From Diplonema papillatum (Eukaryota; Euglenozoa; Diplonemea; Diplonemida; Diplonemidae), in NCBI GenBank assembly GCA_030068145.1, contig JAPJBO010000156.1, positions 248,001 to 312,000 on the forward strand: DNA of 64,000 nt. The letters run 5' to 3'. The notes beneath the pieces were generated by a model. The model was not told the DNA's origin and did no database searches. It worked only from the letters and a program-made list of their open reading frames with translations. Below, piece by piece: positions 1-11,200 of this stretch. Position numbers and translations under genes: made by a program. How positions within the stretch are numbered: position 1 is the first letter of the stretch; the number at the start of each line of letters is the position of its first letter.

Positions 1-825
1 ACGAGTTTGATCACCGTTCGTCTCGCGGTAGGCGTCACTCTTCTTGCTGCAAGCGCTCTGCTGCTGACCGTTGTTGTGTGCAATGCGAGCACATTCACGA
101 CCAAGACTAGCACAGCGCTCAAGCGGTGGATCCTGCGCCACATTTCTCCAAAGACGAGGGCAACGGTGTATTCGGACAACAAGCGGCCCGTTGACGATAT
201 TGAGGCTATTCCCCCTCGGCCACCAACCGCTGCCATCATAGCAAATACAAAGGTCCCCCGCCTGCCTCTCGTCTGCGTCACAACCGAAAGCACGAACCAC
301 AAGACCCCGTCCGGAGTTGGTACAATAAACAAGAACTGTCTGACGCCAAGCCCGAGAGACACTAGAGACGTGTCTTTTCAACAATCTCAAACATTCGTGA
401 AAACCCCGTCGCCAACTAGCAAGCAGACTGTTGTTGACAACATCGCTGATTCAGCAAAAGGTTCGCCAAAAGAGAGAACGCAAGGCAAAGTAAAGCGGAG
501 CGTCGTTCTGATTGCAGACGAAGGCAACGGGCGCAAAGACGTCGTTGCGCCTTCTCCTTCTTCACGGACGAGCAACAGCATGTCGCCAAAGGACCCAGTG
601 GCGAAGGGTTCTTTGAAGAAGTGGCAAGCGAGAAGAAGCCACAAGTCAACCTCCGAAGTAGCTTCTGGCGTGGCTACGAGCCGCAGCGAGGGATCGGTGA
701 AGACGGCGGCCTCCTCCTTCACTTGCAACTTGTCAGCGCAAAGCAGCGCCCCACCGAGCAACCGGACGCACAGCGCCTCGACAAGATCGTCTCACTCTCG
801 GACGTCGTCTGGTGTTAAGCGGTGA
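1..825 (+). CDS. Hypothetical single-pass membrane protein, 5' end outside window
   Basis: The frame is open from the first base, so the start lies upstream or near the edge; no ATG near the edge is obviously the start. Close to the visible N-terminus is a hydrophobic run (about residues 4-28, VRLAVGVTLLAASALLLTVV) that could be a signal anchor or transmembrane helix. The remaining 240 residues are polar and rich in Ser, Thr, Lys and Arg with many SP/TP dipeptides, and look disordered. No enzymatic domain is recognised. Overlapping ORFs on the other strand have no better composition. A membrane anchor with a long basic tail is what can be seen; the function is unknown. Coding status rests on length, the TM segment and the stop at 823-825. 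Confidence 0.5.
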   Translation, partial: TSLITVRLAVGVTLLAASALLLTVVVCNASTFTTKTSTALKRWILRHISPKTRATVYSDNKRPVDDIEAIPPRPPTAAIIANTKVPRLPLVCVTTESTNHKTPSGVGTINKNCLTPSPRDTRDVSFQQSQTFVKTPSPTSKQTVVDNIADSAKGSPKERTQGKVKRSVVLIADEGNGRKDVVAPSPSSRTSNSMSPKDPVAKGSLKKWQARRSHKSTSEVASGVATSRSEGSVKTAASSFTCNLSAQSSAPPSNRTHSASTRSSHSRTSSGVKR

Positions 826-2222
826 CACCTGCGCTCAGTTAGCTGACATCACCATCAAGCGCGAAGCCCAGCGGCCGGTAGTTGGCGTCTCGACTCAGCG
901 TAAGCGTCCGGTAGTCGAGTCAGTGCAATGCGGTTCCAGGCCGATGGGTTATCCCTCAAGAGTGATAAGTTTCTGTTAGCTTTCTGTCGCATGTGTGCTG
1001 CCGACTTTTCCAAGTAGGCAGCGCGCGTGTGCATTCCTTCTGTTTTACCAACATGTGATGTGTGAGAAAACCGAACGCCCGAGTAGGATCTTCTGATCGT
1101 GATCATCAGCCACCTGAGACGTCCAGGATTTGGGGTTTGGGTTAAGTGCGGTCAACGAAAGGCTCTAGTTTCCTGTTCTTCTTGTTCCTACTCTCGCGTA
1201 CGCTTTCTCGGTAACACAACATGGACAGTGTCATGCGAATCTCCCCCCTGCAAGAGCTGGATTAGTGATCCTCTTTTACCTTCCCGTTTCAGTGCTTTCA
1301 GTTTTGTTGTGTCGTTACAATGCTTCGTTCCCCTGGGTGAGCGCGGGACGGTCCTTGCTTTTTATGCATCCGTTTGCAAGCTGACCCGGTCGGAAAACAC
1401 ATACAAGGCCGGCTCGTCCCCCCTAATAGACTGTGGTATACGCAATACTCAGCAGCAAACGATCCTAGGCAGCTCCAAGCGATAGGAATGGAGCGTGATG
1501 CACTGTCATACACCGGCTGACAATGTATTGCAGTTCCAGGGGTGCACCGGCTTACATGCAGCGCTATACTTCTGGCGCTATACTTCTGCGCAGCCGTGCT
1601 GAGGCGTGCCCACCTTTTTTTTGAAGGGCAACAAAACGAAGCGCCTGTCTTTTTTGAAGATATCGTCTTCCACCGTGGGAATCCTGCTATGGGTTGTTTG
1701 ATTCGCTTCGCCGCTCTTTTCCTTTCCTCTGCTGCCAATAGGAGACACTTGGCTTCCTGCAATGCAGCTACAGCAGGAAAGTCCCGTTTTTTTTACCAGC
1801 TGAACAGGCAGTACCAAGCTGCCCCCCGCCGACTGCTTTGAAAATGCGCGTTCATTCCGAGAACTAGCGAAGGACGTCTTAGCATTGTGGAGGCGCCGTG
1901 ATATTAACCGGCGCAAACGCAGTGAGATGGCGACCATTCTTGCTGACTTGCTGACCCGCTCCGTGTCGTGGTGCCTGATGCCAACGCGTCCATTCCTGAG
2001 AACAAGCGCGCTTGCTATTTTCAGAGTGTGACGGTTCAGTGTGCTTAGACACACCACCTGCCAAATGGTGATACAAATGTGAGCACAAGCAAGGGTCCGC
2101 ATGCATTTAGCACGTGTGTGTGTGTTCGATAATACACACGATTTAGACGACATGGCAGTATTCACAGGAAAGGGAGAGCGCCCCGCTATCCAAAAACAAA
2201 GAAAGCTATCAGCCCAGTACAT
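826..2222. other. Intergenic region without a supported gene
   Basis: About 1.4 kb upstream of the giant AAA gene. Several ORFs of 75-214 codons exist on both strands (the longest, 1578-2222 on the minus strand), but none shows a domain, a convincing composition or good splice borders. T-runs occur near 1614 and 1788. The promoter and 5' UTR of the next gene are presumably here; no core-promoter motif can be assigned. Confidence 0.4.
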
Positions 2223-5200
2223 GTGTACATGTCCTCACCAAGCAAACAAAATGAAAGAATGCAGTCTGCGGTTGAGAAACGTTCTGAGAAACGTTCTCCC
2301 AGTGCGGAAACGGCGACTCTGTATCGACGAAGACTAGCACAATTGCGGGCCCCGCCGTCGGTACATGTCAACGAGAAGTCCTTTCCAGCAGGGCTGAACC
2401 CACTCTCCTCGAATGGCAGCCCAGGTGGTAGGCAGCCCCCGGACGGGAAGTCACCACTGATGAGCAGCCGCGCGAATCGAAGCGTCGGTTGTGTTGTTGG
2501 CAAAGCCGCTGTGCGCAGTTACGTCGTCTCTCCCTTGACGCGGTGGCAGAAAATGGCCGTCGCCAACGCGCTGCGATATTTGCGGAGGCACCACGGTTTG
2601 ACACAGAGCGTCACGACAGCTTCGCTCGCTCGTATTTTGGAACAGGAAGCAGAGAGTGACCCACAAGACAGAACGCAACAGCAGACGGCTGACATGCCAG
2701 CAGCGCCGACGGCATCGACCGAAGAAACAAAACAAGCAGTTCGAGCTCTGACGGCAGTTGGACTAGCTCATGTGGCCAACGTTGATAGCGAAGTGATCCG
2801 GATGATAGGGGATCTTATGGACGGCTTGTCTGACGAAGAGAGCAAGTTGGAGAAGAACATGATCTTCTGGGCGCTCCAACTAGCGGTGGTATCGCCTTCG
2901 GCGCTCAAAGACAGCAGTCTACCACACTTGTACGCGTCGCTCTTTGACTTGAAGCCGTCCGACTTTGAGGCAGTTTCGACAATGGGGCCCGCTGGTATTT
3001 ACCCAGGCGACCCATGTGAACACGAGCCCGGCAAAGACGAGTCCGCACAGAAGGTTTCACACCAATACCAGACAAACGTTTCTGACGAAGAAGTGCTGAT
3101 ATCATCGGTACAAAACATGCGTGCTCATTTGGCGTCGAGCATGTCGAGCGGAGTAGGCCTGCCTGCATGGAAAAGCTCTGTTGAGGACACGTTATCGGCC
3201 TTTGCCTTCGAGACAGCATCATCTCGGCTCAGTCTGACTGCAGAGACTGAAAGGAATGCCGAAATGCCTGTAGCCATCGGACTCCACCTCAACACGAATA
3301 GCTCTCTTCATAAGGTCGTAGCAGACATTGCAGGCATGAGTGCAAGAGACGTACGCAGTCTTGTCCGAGGCATTTTCGCGAGCCTTACTTTTCACAGCAG
3401 AACGGTGTTCGTGATACCCGTTTACTCAGCCTTGTTCAGCGCCCTACGTAGGAACAAATTGTTGGAATGGTTTTGCGACAGCGAGGGAGCCGATCCGGCG
3501 GCATACGGGGTATCTACCCTCGTGTTCTCGATGGAAACAGTGCCGGGCGACGACAGCAAAAAAGGTGGTGTGCCGACATTGCTGGGAGAACTACGAAGGG
3601 TCACAGACACAATCAACAAGCGGGTGCCCGGCAGCAGAACGCCGATTGTTATGCTGTGCTTGGATCCAAAGAGGAACCCGACGCGCCACTTGCCCTTTTC
3701 TGCCCGCTGGGGGGGAGTCAGAGTCCCTGGCAAGCGGACGGCAAGTGAGACGTTTACGTTGAAGTGTCACGATGTGGCAGTGCAGAGTCCTGCAGCCAGG
3801 GTTGTAAGCCTTCCGCGCGATGCATTGCGAGCGTTGCGAGAAGAGCAGACCGCCTGTGTACGTGCCAGCGAGTTGTTAGCTGACAGAAGGCGACATCTTC
3901 TACCGCAGCTCCAAGGCAAGAGCGCTGTTGCAGGTGACACCGGTATCACACAGTGCTGTTCTGCCCTCGAAGCTAAAGCAGCGCACCTTGACACTGGCAG
4001 CAGCGTCGCATCGATGTACACAGAGCCACTGACGTCGCGTATGCTACCGCTATTCCGAAGTGGAGACTTGCAGCGTATTCTTCATATTGTTCTCAGTACG
4101 CGAGATGGAAGCCTTGCTGACACGGAAGCGATCTTGTTCTCATTTTCGTGCCTGCTCTGCGTTTTGCCACCTCGAGCACTCAACGAGCGGTGGCTCGATG
4201 TGTTGGAGGCTATCGTTTCCCTGTATGCAAACCTGTCGCCCCTCCGCCCGGAGGTTGCGGAGCTACTACGCAGCAAAACCTTCAAGGACGCAGAGCAAGA
4301 GGGAGAATTTGTGATATCCGCGCAATTTTTCAAAGTTCTCGACGAGCTGCTGTTGTACCGCGACGCGATAGCAGACGACCAGCACCACGAAGAAACAGCA
4401 CCCAGTATGGGTAGGTCGCAGAGCACCGGCCGGCCAAAGCGGCAAGGCAACGTCTCGTGCGCTTTCAGCGAAGTGCTTACTGCTCGCGCACAGCTCCTTG
4501 TGCGGCCGACAGGCGAATCGATACCCGATAGTTTTGCACAGTTACGCCAGTCGTTCCTTGAAAAAGAGGACGACGCTGTGTCTGACAATGATACAACGCG
4601 TGCAGCATCTCCGGGATTGGTCCCTGTCGCCACTACTCAGCGAAACGTTTCAACACTAAAAGGCTGTTTGCTTGCGTCGTGTCCTATAATCGTCGAAGGT
4701 GCTACTGGACTGGGGAAAACTGCGAGCGTGTACGAGGCGTGCAGGCAAGTGGGGATCCCTAGTTCAAAGGTGATTCGCTTCAATTTGTCGGCAGGCGTCG
4801 ACGTTGAGGATATCCTCGGTAGATTATCCCTTACCCTGAATGGCGTCGGTCTGACTCCTTTCACGCTCGCTTTCACTCAAGGCTGCGTCTTGATCCTGGA
4901 CGAGTGCAACTTGGCCCAAGAGTCGATCTTGTGTCTGGTAGAAGGCAGCATCGATACGGGCCAGCTGCTGGTCGGGAACAAGAGGTTGCGCAGGCACCCG
5001 GACTTCAAGCTTATCGTGACCCAGAATCCTCAGTCAGGGATGTTTTCGGGCAAGCGCGAGAGTCTGTCGCCAGCCTTCGTTTCCAGGTTCCGGGCTGTGC
5101 ATCTCGAGCCTTTGCAGAGGCACGAAATGATTGCGATTGTGGCTTCTCGGCTGCAGCGACACAACCCTTCCGACTGCACGGATCTCGCAACGAGGCTCGT

Positions 5201-8200
5201 AGAGCTGCATTTCTCTTTTTGCGAGAAGCTCAACCAGAACGGTGACCCGCTGTCGGTCCTCACAATCCGCGATTTGCTCTTTCTTTGCGACACAGCGCCG
5301 GCGAACATCTCAGTTCGCGCGTGGGTTCTTTACAGCGGCCGCGCTACCACACCATCGTTGCAGAGGCTGGTGTGGCCTGTCATCTGCGACAAGCTGCAAA
5401 CGTTGGGGATGCCCAAATTCAGAAAACCGTCGCGTGACGGGAGGGACAAAGTGGGCCGGTCCAACAGCGCAACAACCCTGCTAGACCCTGTTGATTTGTT
5501 ACCTGACCTACCCCCTTGGTTCCCAGCTGAAGGGGAGCTGGCCAAAGGTGGGTGCGTCGTGACCAGCAGGGTCTTACTTCTGTGGAAAACCTTGTGGGCG
5601 GCGAAGCAGGTCAATCGGCCTGTGATGATACTCGGCCCACACGGCAGCGGGAAGTCTGTTGCTGTTCTTTCTTTTTGCCACTACTTTGCCTCAGTGCAGG
5701 CCCGTGACGGGAAGAAACGTCAGCTGTGTACCGTTCACGTGACCGAGAACACGAACTCGGCCAATTTTGTCGGACAATACCTACCCGCCCCGAGGGAACA
5801 GGCAAGAAGCGACGAACCTCCACACAAAAAGACATTCGTCAACTGGGTGGACGGCCCGGTGACGTTGGCCATGCGAGAGGGCTCTAATTTGGTGTTGGAC
5901 GACTTGTTTGCTGCGTCGGCAGTCGTTGTGGAGAGGCTGAACTCGGTGTTAGAGGCGGACGCGGAGATGCTGCTGTCCGAAAAAGAGGGAGCCGAGCGCC
6001 TTACAGCAGTCGGCAACGGGTTTTCAGTCTTCGCCACCGGCACGCTCGAAATGGCGAGCAACTGCTCGCCCGCTCTGGCGAACCGTTTTGTGCTGGTCCG
6101 TATGGAAGCTCCGCAGATGGAGAACGTTTGCGACGAGCTTGCGGATTTGACGAAGGCTTTAAAACCGAAGTTCACACCCTCGGAAGTAGTTGAAACTGTG
6201 AACTTTTTAAAGGTTCTCTGCAAAGAGAGAGCAGACCTGCGGAAGGTGATTCGTGTCCTGCAGGCCTCGTCGTCTGTTGCCGGGGTTCAGGAGTGCATTG
6301 TGATGCTTTTCGCGCCACCAAACGCATCGTGGTTTGGGGCTTTATCGGCACCCACACTTCCGCCATCGTTGTACGCGCTGAGCCGAACCGTCAGCTTTTG
6401 CTTAAAGAGCAAGATGCCTGTATTGATACTCGACTCGGACGGCGAATGGGATTTTCCCGACAGACTGTATCCTCAGAATGGCGCTACGGACCCCATGACG
6501 TGCTACCGCATCGCGTGCACGCCTTCGTCGTTGGTACAGGAGTGGTGGTGCGTGTCGCTACCAAAGGAGCGGGGCGAGGTACACACAGTTGCAGGACCGT
6601 TGAAACGTGCCTTTGAGGAAGGGAGACCGGTGTTTTTGGAAGACCTTGAACATCTCCCAGCCTCTGAACTAGCCGACCTTGCGACGGTTCTTGATAGCTT
6701 TACGTGGGAAGGGGTCCATGCAAGCCCAGGCTTTGGAGTCGTGGCGGCTGGTGATGTTGACGCCGTGCGGAAGCTAGTGCCTCATCGCCTACGACACATG
6801 TTTCACGAAGTGTTGGCTCCGTTTCCAGTCGAAAAGGACTTTGCCTTCTATCTCTCAAATGCGTCGCATCCGCCCGCAACGAGCAGCCACTCGCCGGCCA
6901 TTGCTGCCGCAGCTGCGAAGCTGGCGCAAACGGAGCCCGTATTCATGACAATTCGCCTGTTTAAGATCTCCCTGACTCGTTTGTCGCGATTGCGGTCCGG
7001 TAGCTCCTTACAAACCGCGACCCGTGATGATTTTGCACTGTCTGTCGGCAGTTTGTTCGCGAACCACGCCAACGTCACTGGCATTCTCCAGAAGGCCGGC
7101 GTCTTGTCTGCAGAGGCTGTGGCTGAATTTGAACAGCCACGGAGCATTTCCCTCGACGAAGCGAGCAACACCCTAATTTTCACAGGGTGGCGCTTCTCGT
7201 GCCGCGTGACTCGCGAGCAGAGTGCGCTTGATCCCAAGCGCACGAAGTTGGTGCTGTCTACTTTACCCGAGCCCGCAATTGACGCTTTGACTGCTCTTGC
7301 TCTGGCCACAGCCAGCGAAGAAGTCTTCGTGTTAAAGGGACCTCCCAGCTACAAGAGCCACGTCGCCGATGTTTACACCAAAATATCGGGGGTACCGGCA
7401 TCATCGATTCACTTGTCATGCACAGCAGAGGCCCATGATCTAGTCGGGTCCATGCACCCATTCAGCACTGAAAGCTTCGTGTCGTACGCTGCCGAGCAAA
7501 GGGCCCTTTTACAGGACTGGCCCGTGATTGGCGCCGGATCAGAAACTTATTTCGGCCAGCTAAGAGCCAGGGAGACGGAGGTTCATAACTTCTTAGCTGA
7601 CGAGGAGGCAGGTCCGCGAGGTGACAACCCAGGATCAACCACCGTGTTCTGCGTCAAGGACGGTCCTCTGTTGGCAGCGTTTAAAAGAAAGCTGGGGATT
7701 GTTCTTGAGTCTGCGGCTCTTGCTTCCGATAGCTTGTACGCATCGCTGTCGAACGTGTTCAGGAGGCGCGAATTCTGTGCGTCGATGTACCCTGGCAGTG
7801 GCTCTTACTTCCCGCTTCCCAGGCGGCCTATCGTCCTTGTGTATACATGCGGACGGAATGCGAAGCTGCCAAAGTGTTTGACACGTTTCGCGACTTCGTT
7901 TTTGTGCACGCCATACACGGACGCCCAGGTTGACGACCTGCTTGCATCTCTTGTTCCCTCAGCTTTGTCATCCCCGTCTGACGCTCGGCAATTGGTGATC
8001 GCAATGAGAAGATTGTGCCCACATGCTTCGCTTCGCTGGCTCATGCGCTGGATGTCTTTCGTCGTCCACTACCCTTCTTCTACGGATCAGGTTAGTTGCA
8101 GACAACGGATTATGGCAGGCCATGAGATGTTGTTTTCCAGCAATGAGAAAGACGAGGCCCACAGAATAGAAACTGTACGGGCGCTGGGGCCGCAGTGGGC

Positions 8201-11200
8201 ACCTGGAGCCACGGCGATGCCTCGGCCGCAAGCTGAGGCGCCGGAAGGTGCGTCGCATGGCAGTGAATTCATGCTATGGCTGATGCGAAGTCTGTGGCAT
8301 GTGAGTTTGTATCTACAGCACGCAAGTCACAGCATCACGAGCCTGCTGCCCGATGGATGCGTATTGTCGCAATCACTCGCTGGGAATATGGCGCGTGTGT
8401 TGGCGGCTGCCACGTTGTCGATTCCTCTGTTGTTAGAAGGACCGCCGGGAATAGGCAAGGGATACGTTATTCAGCAGACCGCCCGCATCCTCGGCTGCAC
8501 TTTCCGCAGGGTTCAAATGTCAGGCGGTGTTACTGTCGACCAGCTCTTCGGAACAACACTTCCGGTAGTGCGCGATGGCAAGCGGGTATTTGAGTTCCGC
8601 AAAGGAGTCCTCACTTCAGCTATGGATCTGGAAGGTACGGTGTGGATACTTCTGGATGAGTTCAACCTCGCTCCGTACGATGTTCAGCAAGCTCTGATCC
8701 CCTACCTCAGTGCGCCTGCTGCAGCGAATCTCCAAAACAAAAGCAACCTTCGCTTCTTCGCAGCTGTGAATCCGGTGAGTACAGGAGGTGGAAGGGCTCA
8801 CATACCAGCGAGTTTGCAGGACTACTTTGTATCGGTTTCGCTCTCGGATTTGAGTGACAGCGAAGTGAACATGGTGGGCTACGAGAAGCTCAAAGTAGTC
8901 AGTTTGCCGGAGCAATACATGCACGAGGTTCTGGCTGCTCACAAGGCGGTGCTCGATTTGTACCGTAAGCAAGCTATTGGCGATGGCGATGACCCCGTCA
9001 ACGTCAGAACCTTGGAGAAGGTAGCGCTACTGTTAGAGGCAAAGGTTCAGCACTCGAAAATCGTTCGGTTTGACGAAGCTGAACGACACGGCGACGACAG
9101 TCTTCGCAGCAATAAAGACGCAAATGTAGCTTTGTACGTGCTCCGAGTGCTGGACGTCGTGTACCGCTGGCGATTTACCTCTGATACGGATCGCGAAAAG
9201 GTGGAGGCTGCCATCACAAATAAGACACCAACTTTGCAGCAGGATGCTACGACGCTGAATTCAAGCCCTCGGTCAGCAACCCGCATCACAGTCAAAGACG
9301 ACATGGTCTACTTTGACGATGTAGGTGTACGCAGGGGCGGAAATCCGTCCATTACGCAATACACGTCGTATTCTCGTGAAGTGATAAACCGACTGCGAGC
9401 ACTGGCTGTTGCCAGTAGCTCGTCGCTTGCTGTGCTAGTTGAAGGACCAACCGCAGCGGGTAAGACGGCATTGGTGCACGAATTTGCGCGTCTTGCCGCA
9501 AGGCGACTTGTCATATTAACCATGGCGCCCAACACCGATGGCGGCGATTTGAAAGGCTCTTGGCTGCCGTATGCTTTTGACCGGAGAGACAACACCGAAC
9601 TGGTCAAAGAGATTTTGCAACTTGCTGCAAATGTCCATTCCCCAAAGGTCATGCGAGCTTTGGGACCTGTGGTGAGGGGGTTGGCATCTGCAGTGCGCAG
9701 TACTGGTTGGCGTATTGTGGACACTAGGTTATTGGCAGAGCTATGTAGTATAATTGCTGTTACGGATGTGGCAAAGAGGGAAGAAGCGTACCGCTTGAAG
9801 AACTTGGCCAACTTGATGTCTGATGCGAGCGAAGCGATAGTCTTTCGCTTCGAGCCTTCTCAATTGGTGCGTGCCATCCGCAACGGCGACTGGGTGCTCC
9901 TCGACAACGTTGACTGGGCTCCGCAGGCGACGATCGAGCAGCTGAATTCTTTGCTCGAAGCCGACGCTTCTCTACAGCTTTACGAGATATCCGGCTCAGA
10001 GCCTGTTTTAACAAAGGGAAAAGGCATCCACGCAGATTTTAGACTCTTTTTGACTGCCAACCCGAAGCGCGGCCATGCCGCTCGGCTGTCGCAGGCTTTG
10101 TTGAACCGAGTCGTTCGGCTAGTTGTACATGAACTGAGCGAAACAGATTTTGTTTTGCATAGAGACAAGAGTACGTTTTCGCTCAACGGAGCCACACTCG
10201 AAGCAGTGCCAGGGGCCTCCGTGTCAACCCGAAAGTCCGGATCTGCATCGGAAGCTAAAAACATAAGTGATAGACGCGGCTTGGAAAGCTCGGCAGTATA
10301 CGAAAGAGACAGCGAGCTTGTTGTTGGAGCAGTAGTGGCGGAGCACACGACGCTGATGAGGCTCGCGTTAAGCTTTCATCGATTCGCAAGAGAGCAAGCG
10401 GCATTGCCTGGAATGACATATGCCTTGTCGCCGCGGGCTTTGATTCGGTCTCTGGCAACGTGGGAGGAGAAGCTGTACTCGGTCTCTGAACTTTGCGCTG
10501 CTTTGCTAATTGATCACTTGCCGGTACTTTCTGCAGCGTCGATGGGTGCTGTTGCAAATGTTGCCAAGATTGATGCTAAGCTGTCCCAATACCTACGCGA
10601 CGCCCTCTACTCGTTGGGCATGCCGCGTTTGTACACTTTAACCGCAAGTCGCACGGAAAAGCCTGGCCAGAAAGCACTGTTCAAAGACAAAGACCAACCA
10701 GATGTAAAAGGGCCGGACTCTGCCGCAGAACGCGAAGAGTCTTTGTCGAAACAACCGAAAAAAAAGCGAGACACGAGCAACAAGGATAACGAAAGGCAGA
10801 TCTCTAGTGGTGTTGGGGTTTCTGCTGAAATGCGAGTATTGAAAAACTTTGACAAAGCGAAGCTGCTGCACAAAGGGCACTATTCATTAGCTGCGCCTGG
10901 GAGTATCATTGGTATTACAGCTGACGATCGCCAAAACGAAGGTTTTCTCGCAACACATGACAGGGCAGGACTCTCTGAGTTCGGACATACACTCGCTTCC
11001 ACATGGAGAAGTAAAGCTGGCGGTGTGCTGGAAGAGCTCCTTGCCAACCTTGTAGCCCCCACCGCATCTGACAGATTAGGCAATGTTCTGGGGGCATGCG
11101 AAGAGATGACCATGCTTCTGCCCCTGTACCCAGGTCGGGACGCCATTGATCTTCTAGTCTTGAAGCTATATACAATGGAAGGGCCCGACGTTGACCGCTT

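Noticed and set aside
1578-2222. 214-codon minus-strand ORF upstream of the midasin-like gene
   Set aside because: No domain, poor composition, and it overlaps other ORFs of equal quality.
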